Assembly: GCA_024511045.1 (NCBI GenBank)
Contig: JANEMG010000016.1
Coordinates: forward strand, 1-14,498
Direction of reading: 5' to 3'
DNA length: 14,498 bases
Source of the DNA: Gammaproteobacteria bacterium
GTDB taxonomy: Bacteria; Pseudomonadota; Gammaproteobacteria; Methylococcales; Methylomonadaceae
Each line of letters opens with the position of its first letter. Positions within the stretch are counted from its first letter, which is position 1. Of the stretch, positions 6,626-14,017 are shown piece after piece. The notes under the pieces were generated by a model. The model was not told where the DNA came from and made no database searches. It saw nothing but the letters and a program-made list of their open reading frames with translations. A program made the translations under genes and the position numbers.

Positions 6626-7096
6626 ATGAAAAATACTTTTCCGCTGCGCGGCCGAAACATGCCGTTGCTGCTGTTGATTTTTATTTTTGTTGTTGCCGGC
6701 AGCGGCTGTGCAAAAATACAGGCCACCAAGCGCGCCGACAAGTTCAAGTCGACGCTGGATACGTACAGCGCCCTGCTGCGCTGGGGCAAATACAAGCAGG
6801 CGGGAACCCACATCAAGATGCGCGAGGGAGAGCCGAAGCAGCTCGATCTCGAATACCTGAAGCATATCCATGTCACCCGCTACGATGTCGTGCAGCAGGT
6901 CGCCAGCGTCGAGAACGAGGAAGAAGGCAAGGGGCCGACCGAGATTGCGATGATCGCCGAGATCGATTACTACCACGACGACGATTTGCGCGTGCATAGT
7001 TTCGAGCACCAGCAGTTGTGGTGGTATGACGAGGAACTGGAAAGGTGGTTCCTGGAAGGTGATCTGCCCGATTTTCAACAGCACGGCAGTCGTTAG
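6626..7096 (+). CDS. Small predicted lipoprotein of unknown function
   Basis: I do not recognise this 156-residue protein. It begins with a short basic segment and a strongly hydrophobic stretch (MPLLLLIFIFVVAGSGC, 12-28) ending in a plausible lipobox with Cys28, although the -3 residue is Gly rather than the usual Leu. Residue 29 is Ala, not Asp, which in the enterobacterial rule would favour outer-membrane sorting. The mature part is soluble and mixed alpha/beta in appearance, with an acidic EEEGKG segment and an aromatic C-terminal half (DYYHDDD, LWWYDEELERWFLEGDLP). The ATG at 6626 has GGAG nine bases upstream; a TTG two codons earlier is less likely. It ends 30 bases before ybgC and may be the first gene of the tol transcript, which suggests an envelope role, but this is inference. 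Confidence 0.8.
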   Translation: MKNTFPLRGRNMPLLLLIFIFVVAGSGCAKIQATKRADKFKSTLDTYSALLRWGKYKQAGTHIKMREGEPKQLDLEYLKHIHVTRYDVVQQVASVENEEEGKGPTEIAMIAEIDYYHDDDLRVHSFEHQQLWWYDEELERWFLEGDLPDFQQHGSR

Positions 7097-7126
7097 ACTG
7101 TCCCCTGGTTCACAGGAAGCAAGCCA

Positions 7127-7546
7127 TTGCAGCAGTCAGCAGTATCGCCATTTCTTTGGCCGGTCAGGGTTTACTACGAAGACACCGATGCCGGCGGCGT
7201 GGTCTATTACGCCAATTATCTGAAATTTTTTGAACGCGCGCGTACCGAAATGCTCAGAGACAGGGGTTATGAACAGGACCAGTTGCGGGACAATGACGGC
7301 ATAATTTTTGCCGTTCGCAGCGTGCAGGTGGATTATCTGCGCCCGGCCCGGTTCAATGAACAACTGCAGGTCAGCGCGGAAATTTCCCTCGTCAAGCCGG
7401 TAAGCCTGACTTTTCGGCAGGCCATCACCCGGGCGCATGAACTGTTGTGTCAGGGGACGATCCGTATTGCCTGCCTCGATGCGAACACCCTGCGTCCAAA
7501 AATTATTCCTGAAAATTTATTGCAACAGTTGAAAAATGGCTACTGA
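7127..7546 (+). CDS. ybgC: Acyl-CoA thioesterase YbgC (Tol-Pal associated)
   Basis: A 139-residue hotdog-fold thioesterase. Family members hydrolyse acyl-CoA, and YbgC has been linked to phospholipid metabolism and the Tol-Pal locus. The signature WPVRVYYEDTDAGGVVYYANYLKFFERARTE is close to E. coli YbgC as I remember it, with the catalytic-type Asp21 in EDTDAGG and Glu41. The TTG at 7127 is taken as start because an AGGA (7114-7117) lies nine bases upstream and the segment FLWPVRVYYEDT aligns with FRWPVRVYYEDT of the E. coli protein, so the N-terminus must begin before it; no ATG or GTG is available in frame there. The 3' end overlaps tolQ by 11 bases, indicating a shared transcript and translational coupling. 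Confidence 0.93.
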   Translation: MQQSAVSPFLWPVRVYYEDTDAGGVVYYANYLKFFERARTEMLRDRGYEQDQLRDNDGIIFAVRSVQVDYLRPARFNEQLQVSAEISLVKPVSLTFRQAITRAHELLCQGTIRIACLDANTLRPKIIPENLLQQLKNGY

Positions 7547-8210
7547 TCTTTCCTTGTTCCATCTCATTGTCCAGGCCAGTTTCGTCGTGCAGTTGGTGAT
7601 GCTGATTCTGCTGGCGGCATCGATTGCCTCCTGGGCGTTTATTTTTTCCAAGCGCAAGGAATTGCAGCAGGCAATGGTTGTCACCGAAGAATTTGAAGAG
7701 GCCTTCTGGTCGGGCGGCGAGCTGACCGATCTGTATAAAAAACTGACCGGCAACGGCTTCACGCCGGAAGGCATCGAAAAAATCTTTCTGGCCGGCTACA
7801 AGGAATTTTCCAGAATGCGTCAGAAAGCCGATGCCAGTCCGGTGGTGCAGGTGGAAAGCGCCCAGCGCAGCATGCGTATCGAGCTGACCCGGGAATTGGA
7901 GCGCCTGGACGAACGGCTGCCTTTCCTGGCCACGGTCGGTTCCACCAGCCCCTATGTGGGCCTGTTCGGCACGGTGTGGGGGATCATGAATTCCTTCCGT
8001 TCCCTGGGCAACGTGCAGCAGGCGACCCTGGCGCAGGTCGCCCCGGGCATCGCCGAGGCTCTGATCGCCACGGCCATCGGCCTGTTCGCGGCGATTCCTG
8101 CGGTAATCGCCTACAATCAGTTTGCCACCCGTCTGGAACGGCTGGCCGGCCGCTATGAATTGTTCATCGATGAGTTCGTCGTCCTGCTGCAGAGACAGGC
8201 GCACAGCTGA
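7536..8210 (+). CDS. tolQ: Tol-Pal proton-channel subunit TolQ
   Basis: Inner-membrane protein of the TolQ/ExbB/MotA family that forms the proton-conducting stator with TolR and energises TolA. The 224 residues show three membrane segments at about 14-36, 129-153 and 170-194, with a cytoplasmic loop between the first two. The hallmark region LATVGSTSPYVGLFGTVWGIMNSF (131-154) and the following APGIAEALIATAIGLFAAIPAV (169-190) are intact. The ATG at 7536 lies inside the end of ybgC. The stop shares one base with the tolR ATG (TGATG). The TolR partner next door and the tol gene order separate it from ExbB. Confidence 0.97.
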   Translation: MATDLSLFHLIVQASFVVQLVMLILLAASIASWAFIFSKRKELQQAMVVTEEFEEAFWSGGELTDLYKKLTGNGFTPEGIEKIFLAGYKEFSRMRQKADASPVVQVESAQRSMRIELTRELERLDERLPFLATVGSTSPYVGLFGTVWGIMNSFRSLGNVQQATLAQVAPGIAEALIATAIGLFAAIPAVIAYNQFATRLERLAGRYELFIDEFVVLLQRQAHS

Positions 8211-8638
8211 TGGCGAAGCGTAGTATTCGCAGAAAACCCATGGCGGAAATCAATGTCGTCCCGTACATCGATGTCACGCTGGTGCTGCTGATCATCTTCA
8301 TGATCACGGCGCCCTTGCTGCAGACCGGCGTGGACGTGGAGCTGCCCCAGGCGGAAGCGGAAACGGTCAGTCAGGAGCAGGACCCGCCGGTGATCATCTC
8401 GGTGGACAGAGAGGGGCGCTATTTCATCGATATCGGCGGCCAAGGTGATGATCCGGTTTCCGCCGGGGAATTGCTGATCCGGGTGGCTGCGGTGCTGCGC
8501 AACAAGCCGAAAACCCAGATTTATATCCGCGGTGACCAGGCTGTCAGTTATGGTACAGTGGTCACGGTAATGGCTGCCCTGAAAAATGCCGGTGCCCCCA
8601 GTGTCGGATTGATGACCAGGCCGTTTCAGCAGGATTGA
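8210..8638 (+). CDS. tolR: Tol-Pal proton-channel subunit TolR
   Basis: Partner of TolQ in the inner-membrane motor, of the TolR/ExbD family. The 142-residue protein has a short basic cytoplasmic N-terminus, one membrane helix (about 18-37, PYIDVTLVLLIIFMITAPLL) carrying the conserved proton-carrying Asp21, and a periplasmic domain of about 100 residues that binds peptidoglycan in the family. The KPMAEINVVPYIDV segment is characteristic. The start at 8210 shares one base with the tolQ stop. Its final bases contain an AGGA that serves as ribosome site for tolA. Confidence 0.97.
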   Translation: MAKRSIRRKPMAEINVVPYIDVTLVLLIIFMITAPLLQTGVDVELPQAEAETVSQEQDPPVIISVDREGRYFIDIGGQGDDPVSAGELLIRVAAVLRNKPKTQIYIRGDQAVSYGTVVTVMAALKNAGAPSVGLMTRPFQQD

Positions 8639-8643
8639 TGCTC

Positions 8644-9537
8644 ATGTCGCGGGATACCTGGAATGCTTTTTTCAAGGCGCTGGCGTTGCATGGCCTGCTG
8701 CTGGGGCTGTTCGCATTGAGTTTCAACCAACGACAGACGCTGGTAAAGACCCAGCCCGTACCGGAAATCATCGAGGCTTCGGTGCTCGATGAAGCCCAGG
8801 TCGAGGCGCAGGCCAGGCAGCTGCGGGAACAGGAGGAGAGCCAACGCATCGCGGAGCAGCAGCGCAAACAGAAAATTGCCGATGAACTGCAACGTGAGAA
8901 AAAACGTCTCGAACAGATCCGGCAAAAACGCATTGCCGCCGAGAAGCAGGTGAAACAACAGGCGCTGAAAAAAAAGCGCGCTGAGGAGCAGGCGAAAAAG
9001 GCCGAGCTTGCCAGGCGCAAGGCGCTGGAAGCGGCGCGACTGGCAAAGATCAAGCAGCAGAAGGCCGAGCAGAAGGCGCGTCTCGAGGCAAAGCGCCGGC
9101 GTGAGGCCAGGCTCGCTGCTGAAAAGCGGCGCAAGGCCGAGGCGGAGGCAAAGGCCAAAGCGGAGCAGGCCAGGCGCCAGGCCGAAGAAGCGCAACGGGC
9201 CGCGCAAGCCAAACGTCAGGCAGCCGCGGCCAAAGCCAGGGCTGCACGCCAGCAGGAGGCCAGACAGTATGCCGAAGTTGCCATTCAGCGCAAGGTCAAC
9301 CGCAGCTGGATACGGCCGCCATCGGTGCAGAAGGGCTTGCAGTGCACGATTCGCGTCAAGCTGCTGGCCAGCGGTGATGTCATGCAGGCAGTGGTCGTTT
9401 CCAGCAGCGGCGACCCGATATTCGACCGCTCGGCGGAAAATGCCGTGAGAAAGGCGTCGCCGCTGCCGGTACCATCCGACCCGGAATTGTTTGCCAGGGA
9501 ATTCAGGACTTTTACCTTCGTGTTCAGGCCGCAATGA
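8644..9537 (+). CDS. tolA: Tol-Pal energy-transducing protein TolA
   Basis: Spans the periplasm to transmit TolQR energy to TolB and Pal. The 297-residue protein shows the three TolA parts: a membrane anchor (about 11-27, KALALHGLLLGLFALSF), a long Ala/Lys/Glu/Arg/Gln-rich helical domain (about 50-210), and a C-terminal globular domain (about 212-297) including RKVNRSWIRPP, VSSSGDPIFDRSAENAVRKASPLPVP and FRTFTFVF. The single Cys in the C-terminal domain precedes TIRVKLLASG. The ATG at 8644 is preferred since AGGA (8631-8634) lies nine bases upstream; an ATG at 8638, overlapping the tolR stop, is possible but has only three bases of spacing. The low-complexity middle makes long frames on the opposite strand that are not genes. 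Confidence 0.95.
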   Translation: MSRDTWNAFFKALALHGLLLGLFALSFNQRQTLVKTQPVPEIIEASVLDEAQVEAQARQLREQEESQRIAEQQRKQKIADELQREKKRLEQIRQKRIAAEKQVKQQALKKKRAEEQAKKAELARRKALEAARLAKIKQQKAEQKARLEAKRRREARLAAEKRRKAEAEAKAKAEQARRQAEEAQRAAQAKRQAAAAKARAARQQEARQYAEVAIQRKVNRSWIRPPSVQKGLQCTIRVKLLASGDVMQAVVVSSSGDPIFDRSAENAVRKASPLPVPSDPELFAREFRTFTFVFRPQ

Positions 9538-9606
9538 CAGTATCGTCCCCCGGGGGGCTGCAATAGTAATCGCATTCAATACAGCAAGAAAAAAGGTTGA
9601 AGCAAC

Positions 9607-10908
9607 GTGACTGATTATTTAAGGAATTTTCTTTTGACCGTGCTGGTGGGCATCGGCATGGTTTTACCGCTGTCTGTCCAGGCGGCGTTGACCATTGAAA
9701 TCACCGAGGGCATCGAGTCTGCCGTGCCGATCGCGGTGGTGCCTTTTTCCTGGCAGAGGCTGACGCCAGGTGTGCCGGTGCATATTGCCGAGATCGTTAA
9801 GTCGGATTTAAGCCGCAGCGGTTATTTTAAAACCCTGCCCGAGCGGGACATGCTGACCCGTCCGGACAGTCCTGCGAAGGTGAAGTTTCGCAACTGGCGG
9901 GCGCTGGGACAGGACTATCTGGTGATCGGGCAGGTTACTGAACAGCGCGGCCGGTTCAATATCGAATTTCAGCTGTTCGATGTCTACAAGGGCGAGCAGT
10001 TGCTGGGATACCGGATGTCGGTGACGGATCATGAGTTGCGCAGGACGGCGCATCACATCAGTGATCTGATCTTTGAAAAACTGACCGGGAAAAAAGGCTA
10101 TTTCAACAGCAGAATCGCCTATATCACCAGTGTCATCAAACCCGCTGGAAAAAAACAGTACAAGCTGCAGGTTGCCGATGCCGACGGCTTCAATCCGCAG
10201 ACCATTGCCACGTCGTCTGAACCACTGATGTCGCCGGCCTGGTCTCCGGATGGCAGGAAAATTGCCTATGTGTCCTTTGAACGCAAGTCATCGGCGATTT
10301 TTGTGCAGACCCTGGCGACGGGAAAAAGGCAGCGAATATCCGCCTATCCGGGGATCAATGGCGCCCCCAGCTGGTCGCCCGATGGCAAGCGGCTGGCCAT
10401 GACGCTTTCCAAGGATGGCAGCCCGGATATCTATGTCCTGAATCTGGCCACGCGGGCGCTGCTGAAATTGACCAAAAGCTTTGCCATCGATACCGAACCG
10501 ACCTGGTCACCCGATGGGCGGAACATCGTCTTCACTTCCGACCGGGGCGGCAAGCCGCAGCTCTACATGATGCCCAGTTACGGCGGCAGACCCCGCAGGA
10601 TCACCTTTACCGGCGACTACAACGCCCGCGGTATGTTCTCGCCGGATGGCAAGTGGCTGGCGATGGTGCACGCCAATGGCGGCGATTACCGGATCGCCGT
10701 CATGGACATGAAAACCCGGGACATCAATGTCTTGGCCGATGGCCGGCTGGACGAATCCCCCAGCTTCTCGCCCAACGGTAGCATGATTCTTTATGCATCC
10801 AGGAAAGGCACGCAGGGTTTTCTGTCCATCGTTTCGGTGGATGGCGGCATGCGCCAGAAACTGGTTTTCAATCAGGGTGAAGTGAGGGAACCGGCCTGGG
10901 GACGTTGA
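9607..10908 (+). CDS. tolB: Tol-Pal periplasmic beta-propeller protein TolB
   Basis: Periplasmic protein that binds Pal and is displaced by TolA, thereby releasing Pal to cross-link outer membrane and peptidoglycan at the division site. The 433 residues start with a signal peptide (about 1-26, predicted cut in SVQA-ALTIEI), then an N-terminal alpha/beta domain (about 30-165, with IAVVPFSW), then a six-bladed propeller with repeated blades of the type PxWSPDGRKIAYVS: PAWSPDGRKIAYVS, PSWSPDGKRLAMT, PTWSPDGRNIVFTS, MFSPDGKWLAMV and PSFSPNGSMILYAS. The start is a GTG at 9607. Its ribosome site is weak (AAAGG, ten bases away). It is the last gene before the repeat element that separates it from pal. 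Confidence 0.97.
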   Translation: MTDYLRNFLLTVLVGIGMVLPLSVQAALTIEITEGIESAVPIAVVPFSWQRLTPGVPVHIAEIVKSDLSRSGYFKTLPERDMLTRPDSPAKVKFRNWRALGQDYLVIGQVTEQRGRFNIEFQLFDVYKGEQLLGYRMSVTDHELRRTAHHISDLIFEKLTGKKGYFNSRIAYITSVIKPAGKKQYKLQVADADGFNPQTIATSSEPLMSPAWSPDGRKIAYVSFERKSSAIFVQTLATGKRQRISAYPGINGAPSWSPDGKRLAMTLSKDGSPDIYVLNLATRALLKLTKSFAIDTEPTWSPDGRNIVFTSDRGGKPQLYMMPSYGGRPRRITFTGDYNARGMFSPDGKWLAMVHANGGDYRIAVMDMKTRDINVLADGRLDESPSFSPNGSMILYASRKGTQGFLSIVSVDGGMRQKLVFNQGEVREPAWGR

Positions 10909-11277
10909 GAGTTCTATTGGTAACTACTCACCCATAGTAAAACAAGCCCCTGTGGGTGGTCTGTGGAGGAAGTGTCTTTGGCAGGGGTGCCAAAGTCAAG
11001 CCGACAGGGATGTATTCACGGCGTCTTTCGGAACAGACTACCCATAGGGGCCCTAGTAGTTACTTCTAACCATACCGGGCACCGGGACGACCGGGTATTC
11101 ATGATCAAGGCGGCGGGCCGGGCGCGCTTTAGAGGAAGACCAGAATCCGGGTCAATTCTGGAATTATCTGCGCCAGCGCTGAACAGCGGTGAAGCGCCAG
11201 GCAGTAGGCTTGAGGCCAGACCATGTGTTTTGCGCATGGCTATTGAATTGACGACAACAATTTAGGAGAATGTAACA
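10909..11277 (+). other. Long tolB-pal intergenic region
   Basis: The gap is 369 bases, whereas tolB and pal are close neighbours in most gammaproteobacteria. It holds the first 144-base structured repeat (10920-11063), then 214 bases that include three ACCGGG repeats (starting at 11074, 11081 and 11090), a hairpin CCAGAAT/ATTCTGG (11140-11146 with 11155-11161), and the pal ribosome site. No coding frame here has family likeness. I see no convincing sigma-70 promoter for pal, although one would be needed if the repeat stops transcription. Confidence 0.7.
10920..11063 (+). repeat. 144-base structured intergenic repeat, copy 1
   Basis: Bounded by perfect 9-base inverted ends GTAACTACT and AGTAGTTAC. 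Inside, 10946-10964 can pair with 11033-11051 as a 19-pair stem with two G-T pairs, and a central hairpin CTTTGGC/GCCAAAG lies at 10976-10995. Alternatively, 10929-10937 (CACCCATAG) can pair with 10950-10958, which uses the same bases as the long stem. It contains CAGGGATGTATTCACGGCGT, a string I recall from intergenic repeats of other gammaproteobacteria, unverified. A second copy lies at 14018-14162 in the same orientation. No coding capacity. Most likely a non-autonomous mobile or structured-RNA-like element. No clear target duplication is visible. Confidence 0.85.
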
Positions 11278-11853
11278 ATGAAATCATTAAAGTCAGTATC
11301 GGGTTTGCTGCTGATCTTGACGCTGCTTTCCGGCTGCGGCATGTTTGGCGACACCGAAGACAGCCCGACTGCGGAAGGCCAGGGCAGTGGCGGTGAATAT
11401 GGCGCCACGACCAGCGGCTACGGCGATGGTTCGTCGATTTCCGGCACCGAAACCCAGGGTTATGGCGGCGAACAGGCATCACTGGGCGGCAGTTTCGACG
11501 ATCCCCAGAGTCCCTTGTCGAAACGCACCATTTATTTCAACTATGACAGCAGCCAGGTCCAGGATGCCTTCATTCCGGTGCTGTCCGCGCATGCACAATA
11601 TCTGCTCGCCCATCCCCAGCAGCGCGTCACGCTGGAAGGTCATGCCGACGAGCGCGGTTCCCGGGAATACAACATTGCCCTGGGTGAACAGCGTGCCAAA
11701 GCGGTGGCCAGAATGCTGGAAGCTGAAGGTGTTTCACCTGGACAGCTGGAAATCGTCAGTTACGGCGAAGAAAAGCCTGCCGCCTATGAGCATGATGAAG
11801 CCGCCTGGCAGCTCAATCGACGTGTAGAACTGGTCTATCAAATCAATCGATGA
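11278..11853 (+). CDS. pal: Peptidoglycan-associated lipoprotein Pal
   Basis: Outer-membrane lipoprotein that binds peptidoglycan and, via TolB, the Tol motor. The 191-residue precursor has a lipobox LLSGC with Cys20, a long Gly/Ser/Thr-rich tether (about 28-75) and an OmpA-like domain (about 84-188). The domain begins at TIYFNYDSS and contains the peptidoglycan-binding signature EGHADERGSREYN (120-132), GEQRAKAV and LNRRVELVY. It is somewhat longer than enterobacterial Pal (about 173), the difference being mainly the tether. The ATG at 11278 has AGGAGA eight bases upstream, the best ribosome site in this operon, which fits high expression. Its stop overlaps the cpoB start by four bases (ATGA). 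Upstream it is cut off from tolB by the repeat element. Confidence 0.97.
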   Translation: MKSLKSVSGLLLILTLLSGCGMFGDTEDSPTAEGQGSGGEYGATTSGYGDGSSISGTETQGYGGEQASLGGSFDDPQSPLSKRTIYFNYDSSQVQDAFIPVLSAHAQYLLAHPQQRVTLEGHADERGSREYNIALGEQRAKAVARMLEAEGVSPGQLEIVSYGEEKPAAYEHDEAAWQLNRRVELVYQINR

Positions 11854-12599
11854 AACGTTTATTTCTTTTTCTGTGCATTTGGGGTTCCGCCCTGGCGGAA
11901 CCCCAGCCGCTGCCCCCGGTAATCGACAATTCCAGCTATGCGGATGGCTCCTCCTACCGATCGCGTTCCACCTCGAATCAGTCCCTGCTGGAAATGCTCA
12001 ACCGGCTGGACCAGCTGCAGATCGAAGTCCAGCAGCTGCGCGGCCAGATCGAGGAACAGACCTACAGCATCGAGCAGATGCGTAAGCGACAGCAAAATAT
12101 CTATACGGATCTCGATCAGCGCCTGCAGAAACTGGAGGGCGGCGGGCTGCCTGCAGCCAAGCCAGCGCCGGTCAAGGCCAAGCCTGCTCCGGCAGCGAGG
12201 CCGGCGGCGGCGAAAAAAACCAGCGCCGGAGAAAAGAAGCGCTATCAACAGGCCTATGACAAACTGCGCAATGGTCATTACAGCCAGGCCATCAGCCAGT
12301 TCAAGCAATTGCTGGCGGATTATCCCGGTGGCGAGTATGCGGACAATGCCCAGTACTGGCTGGGCGAGGCCTATAAAGTCAATCGTGATACCGAAGCCGC
12401 CCGGCGAGCCTTCAGCAAGCTCATCAGCGACTATCCGGACAGCCCGAAAGTGCCGGACGCCATGCTCAAACTCGGTTTTATCGAAGCCGAGCAGAAACAC
12501 CCGGGCAAGGCCAGGGAATATCTGAAGGCATTGATCAAGCGTTACCCCGGTACCACTGCCCGCGCATCTGGCGGAAAAAAAATTGCAGCAGTTGGGTGA
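11850..12599 (+). CDS. cpoB: Cell-division coordinator CpoB (YbgF), with C-terminal frameshift
   Basis: Periplasmic protein that ties Tol-Pal to peptidoglycan synthesis at the septum. The 249 residues as read have a signal peptide (1-16, cut after ALA), a coiled coil for trimerisation (about 44-96), an Ala/Pro/Lys linker (98-126) and TPR repeats (about 130-235, e.g. AISQFKQLLADYPGGEYADNAQYWLGEAY). After YPGTTA (232-237) the frame reads RASGGKKIAAVG, which is unlike the family. Dropping one C from the CCC at 12559-12561 restores AHLAEKKLQQLGD, the normal type of ending. It gives a 254-residue protein whose TGA (12613-12615) overlaps the queE ATG by four bases, just as pal overlaps cpoB. A sequencing error or a genuine recent one-base insertion are both possible. 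The rest of the protein is intact. Confidence 0.9.
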   Translation: MKRLFLFLCIWGSALAEPQPLPPVIDNSSYADGSSYRSRSTSNQSLLEMLNRLDQLQIEVQQLRGQIEEQTYSIEQMRKRQQNIYTDLDQRLQKLEGGGLPAAKPAPVKAKPAPAARPAAAKKTSAGEKKRYQQAYDKLRNGHYSQAISQFKQLLADYPGGEYADNAQYWLGEAYKVNRDTEAARRAFSKLISDYPDSPKVPDAMLKLGFIEAEQKHPGKAREYLKALIKRYPGTTARASGGKKIAAVG

Positions 12600-12611
12600 T
12601 GTCAAATCGCC

Positions 12612-13253
12612 ATGACCGATTTGCGCATTACCGAGATATTCCATTCCCTGCAGGGGGAATCCGACAGCATCGGCATCCCGACGGTTTTCGTTCGCCTGAC
12701 CGGCTGTCCTCTGCGCTGCAGCTATTGCGATACGGCCTATGCCTTCAGCGGCGGGGAAAAAAAGTCCATCGATGACATCCTGCAGGAAGTTGCCAGCTAT
12801 CGCTGCCGCTATGTCACCGTCACTGGTGGCGAGCCCCTGCTGCAGCCTGGCTGCCATGAACTGCTGAGCCGGCTCGCCGATCAGGGCTACCGGGTGTCCC
12901 TGGAAACCAGCGGTGCTCTAAACATCGCCGATGTCGATTCCAGGGTCGTCAAGGTGATGGATCTGAAGACCCCCGAGTCTGGCGAGATGCAGCGCAATCT
13001 GTATAACAATCTGGACTATCTCGGGGCGCAGGACCAGGTGAAATTCGTCGTCGGCAACGGCGAAGACTACCAATGGAGCAAGGAAATTCTCGAGCGATAC
13101 GATCTGGCTTCCCGCTGCCAGGTGCTGTTTTCTCCCAGCATGGGGTGGCAGGATCCCACCCGTCTCGCCGAGCAGATTCTGGCCGACCGGCTGCCGGTAC
13201 GTTTTCAGGTGCAGCTGCATAAATTGCTCTGGGGCGATATAGCCGGCAAATAG
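12612..13253 (+). CDS. queE: 7-carboxy-7-deazaguanine synthase QueE
   Basis: Radical SAM enzyme that rearranges 6-carboxy-tetrahydropterin to 7-carboxy-7-deazaguanine on the way to queuosine. The 213-residue protein has the cluster motif CxxxCxxC (Cys32, Cys36, Cys39, in GCPLRCSYCDT), the SAM-binding TGGEPLLQ (71-78) and ETSGA. The N-terminal TEIFHSLQGESDSIGIPTVFVRLTGC is characteristic. The start at 12612 would overlap the stop of the corrected cpoB frame (ATGA), while the frame as read leaves a 12-base gap. It is followed six bases later by queC, which acts on its product, so the pair is a pathway operon attached to the tol-pal cluster, a common arrangement in gammaproteobacteria. queD is not in the window. 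Confidence 0.96.
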   Translation: MTDLRITEIFHSLQGESDSIGIPTVFVRLTGCPLRCSYCDTAYAFSGGEKKSIDDILQEVASYRCRYVTVTGGEPLLQPGCHELLSRLADQGYRVSLETSGALNIADVDSRVVKVMDLKTPESGEMQRNLYNNLDYLGAQDQVKFVVGNGEDYQWSKEILERYDLASRCQVLFSPSMGWQDPTRLAEQILADRLPVRFQVQLHKLLWGDIAGK

Positions 13254-13259
13254 GTCTCC

Positions 13260-13937
13260 ATGATGTCAAAGAAAGCCGTCATTCTGTTGTCCGGCGGGCT
13301 GGACTCCATTACCACGCTGGCTATCGCCCGGGAACAGGGTTTTGCATGCCATGCCCTGAGTTTCGATTACGGCCAGAAGCACTGTGCCGAACTGGATGCG
13401 GCCAGACGAATTGCCGGCCGCTATCGGGTCGAGGCGCACAAAGTCATCCACTTCGATCTGGACAGCATCGGCGGCTCGGCACTGACTGACGCCAGCATCG
13501 CCGTTCCAGAAACGCCCCAGGACGGGATACCGGTCACCTATGTTCCGGCCAGGAACACCATCTTTCTGGCCTTTGCCCTGGGTTGGGCGGAAGTCCTGCA
13601 GGCCCATGACATTTTCATTGGCGTCAATGCCGTCGATTATTCCGGTTATCCCGACTGCCGGCCGGAATTTATCGCGGCTTTTCAGAAAATGACCAATCTG
13701 GCAACCAAGGCCGGCATCGAAGGCGAGGGCTTTAGCATTCAGACGCCGTTGATCGATTTGAGCAAGGCGCAGATCATTGGCAAAGGTCTGGCCCTGGGGG
13801 TCGACTATGCCCAGACCGTTTCCTGCTACGCGGCGGATGCCGAGGGCCGTGCCTGCGGCAAATGCGATGCCTGCAGGCTCAGGGCGCAGGGTTTTGCCGA
13901 TGCCGGCATCGAGGATCCGACCCGTTATCGACAGTAA
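13260..13937 (+). CDS. queC: 7-cyano-7-deazaguanine synthase QueC
   Basis: ATP-dependent enzyme that converts 7-carboxy-7-deazaguanine and ammonia to preQ0. The 225 residues begin with the PP-loop SGGLDS (11-16) and include SFDYGQKH (34-41), PARNTIFLAFA, GVNAVDYSGYPDCRPEF (121-137), and the four zinc cysteines Cys189, Cys199, Cys202 and Cys205 in a SCY...CGKCDACRLR arrangement. Two adjacent ATGs (13260 and 13263) are possible starts. The AGG at 13252-13254, overlapping the queE stop, suits the second slightly better, which would shorten the protein by one residue. It is the last gene of the cluster; the second structured repeat starts 80 bases downstream. Confidence 0.96.
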   Translation: MMSKKAVILLSGGLDSITTLAIAREQGFACHALSFDYGQKHCAELDAARRIAGRYRVEAHKVIHFDLDSIGGSALTDASIAVPETPQDGIPVTYVPARNTIFLAFALGWAEVLQAHDIFIGVNAVDYSGYPDCRPEFIAAFQKMTNLATKAGIEGEGFSIQTPLIDLSKAQIIGKGLALGVDYAQTVSCYAADAEGRACGKCDACRLRAQGFADAGIEDPTRYRQ

Positions 13938-14017
13938 AATTCCTGATGGCATCTGTTCAGCGGTTGCTCAGGAGCTGATATGTCTGCCACGGAATCCGGA
14001 AAATGCGTTTTTTTCGT

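Noticed and set aside
9547..9557. CCCCCGGGGGG palindrome between tolA and tolB
   Set aside because: A short GC palindrome without loop or T-run; cannot act as a terminator, and no other role is visible.
8562..9579. Long minus-strand frames opposite tolA (Cys/Ala/Ser-rich and Leu/Phe-rich)
   Set aside because: They are by-products of the Ala/Lys/Glu-rich repeats of tolA read backwards; no family likeness and no ribosome site.
10963..11265. 100-codon plus-strand frame covering repeat copy 1 and the pal upstream region
   Set aside because: Most of its first half is the repeat, and the second repeat copy does not keep a comparable frame; no family likeness or ribosome site.
14005..14014. T7 run after queC as a factor-independent terminator
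   Set aside because: No stable GC-rich stem directly precedes it; the nearby CGGAATCCG can form only four pairs around one base.
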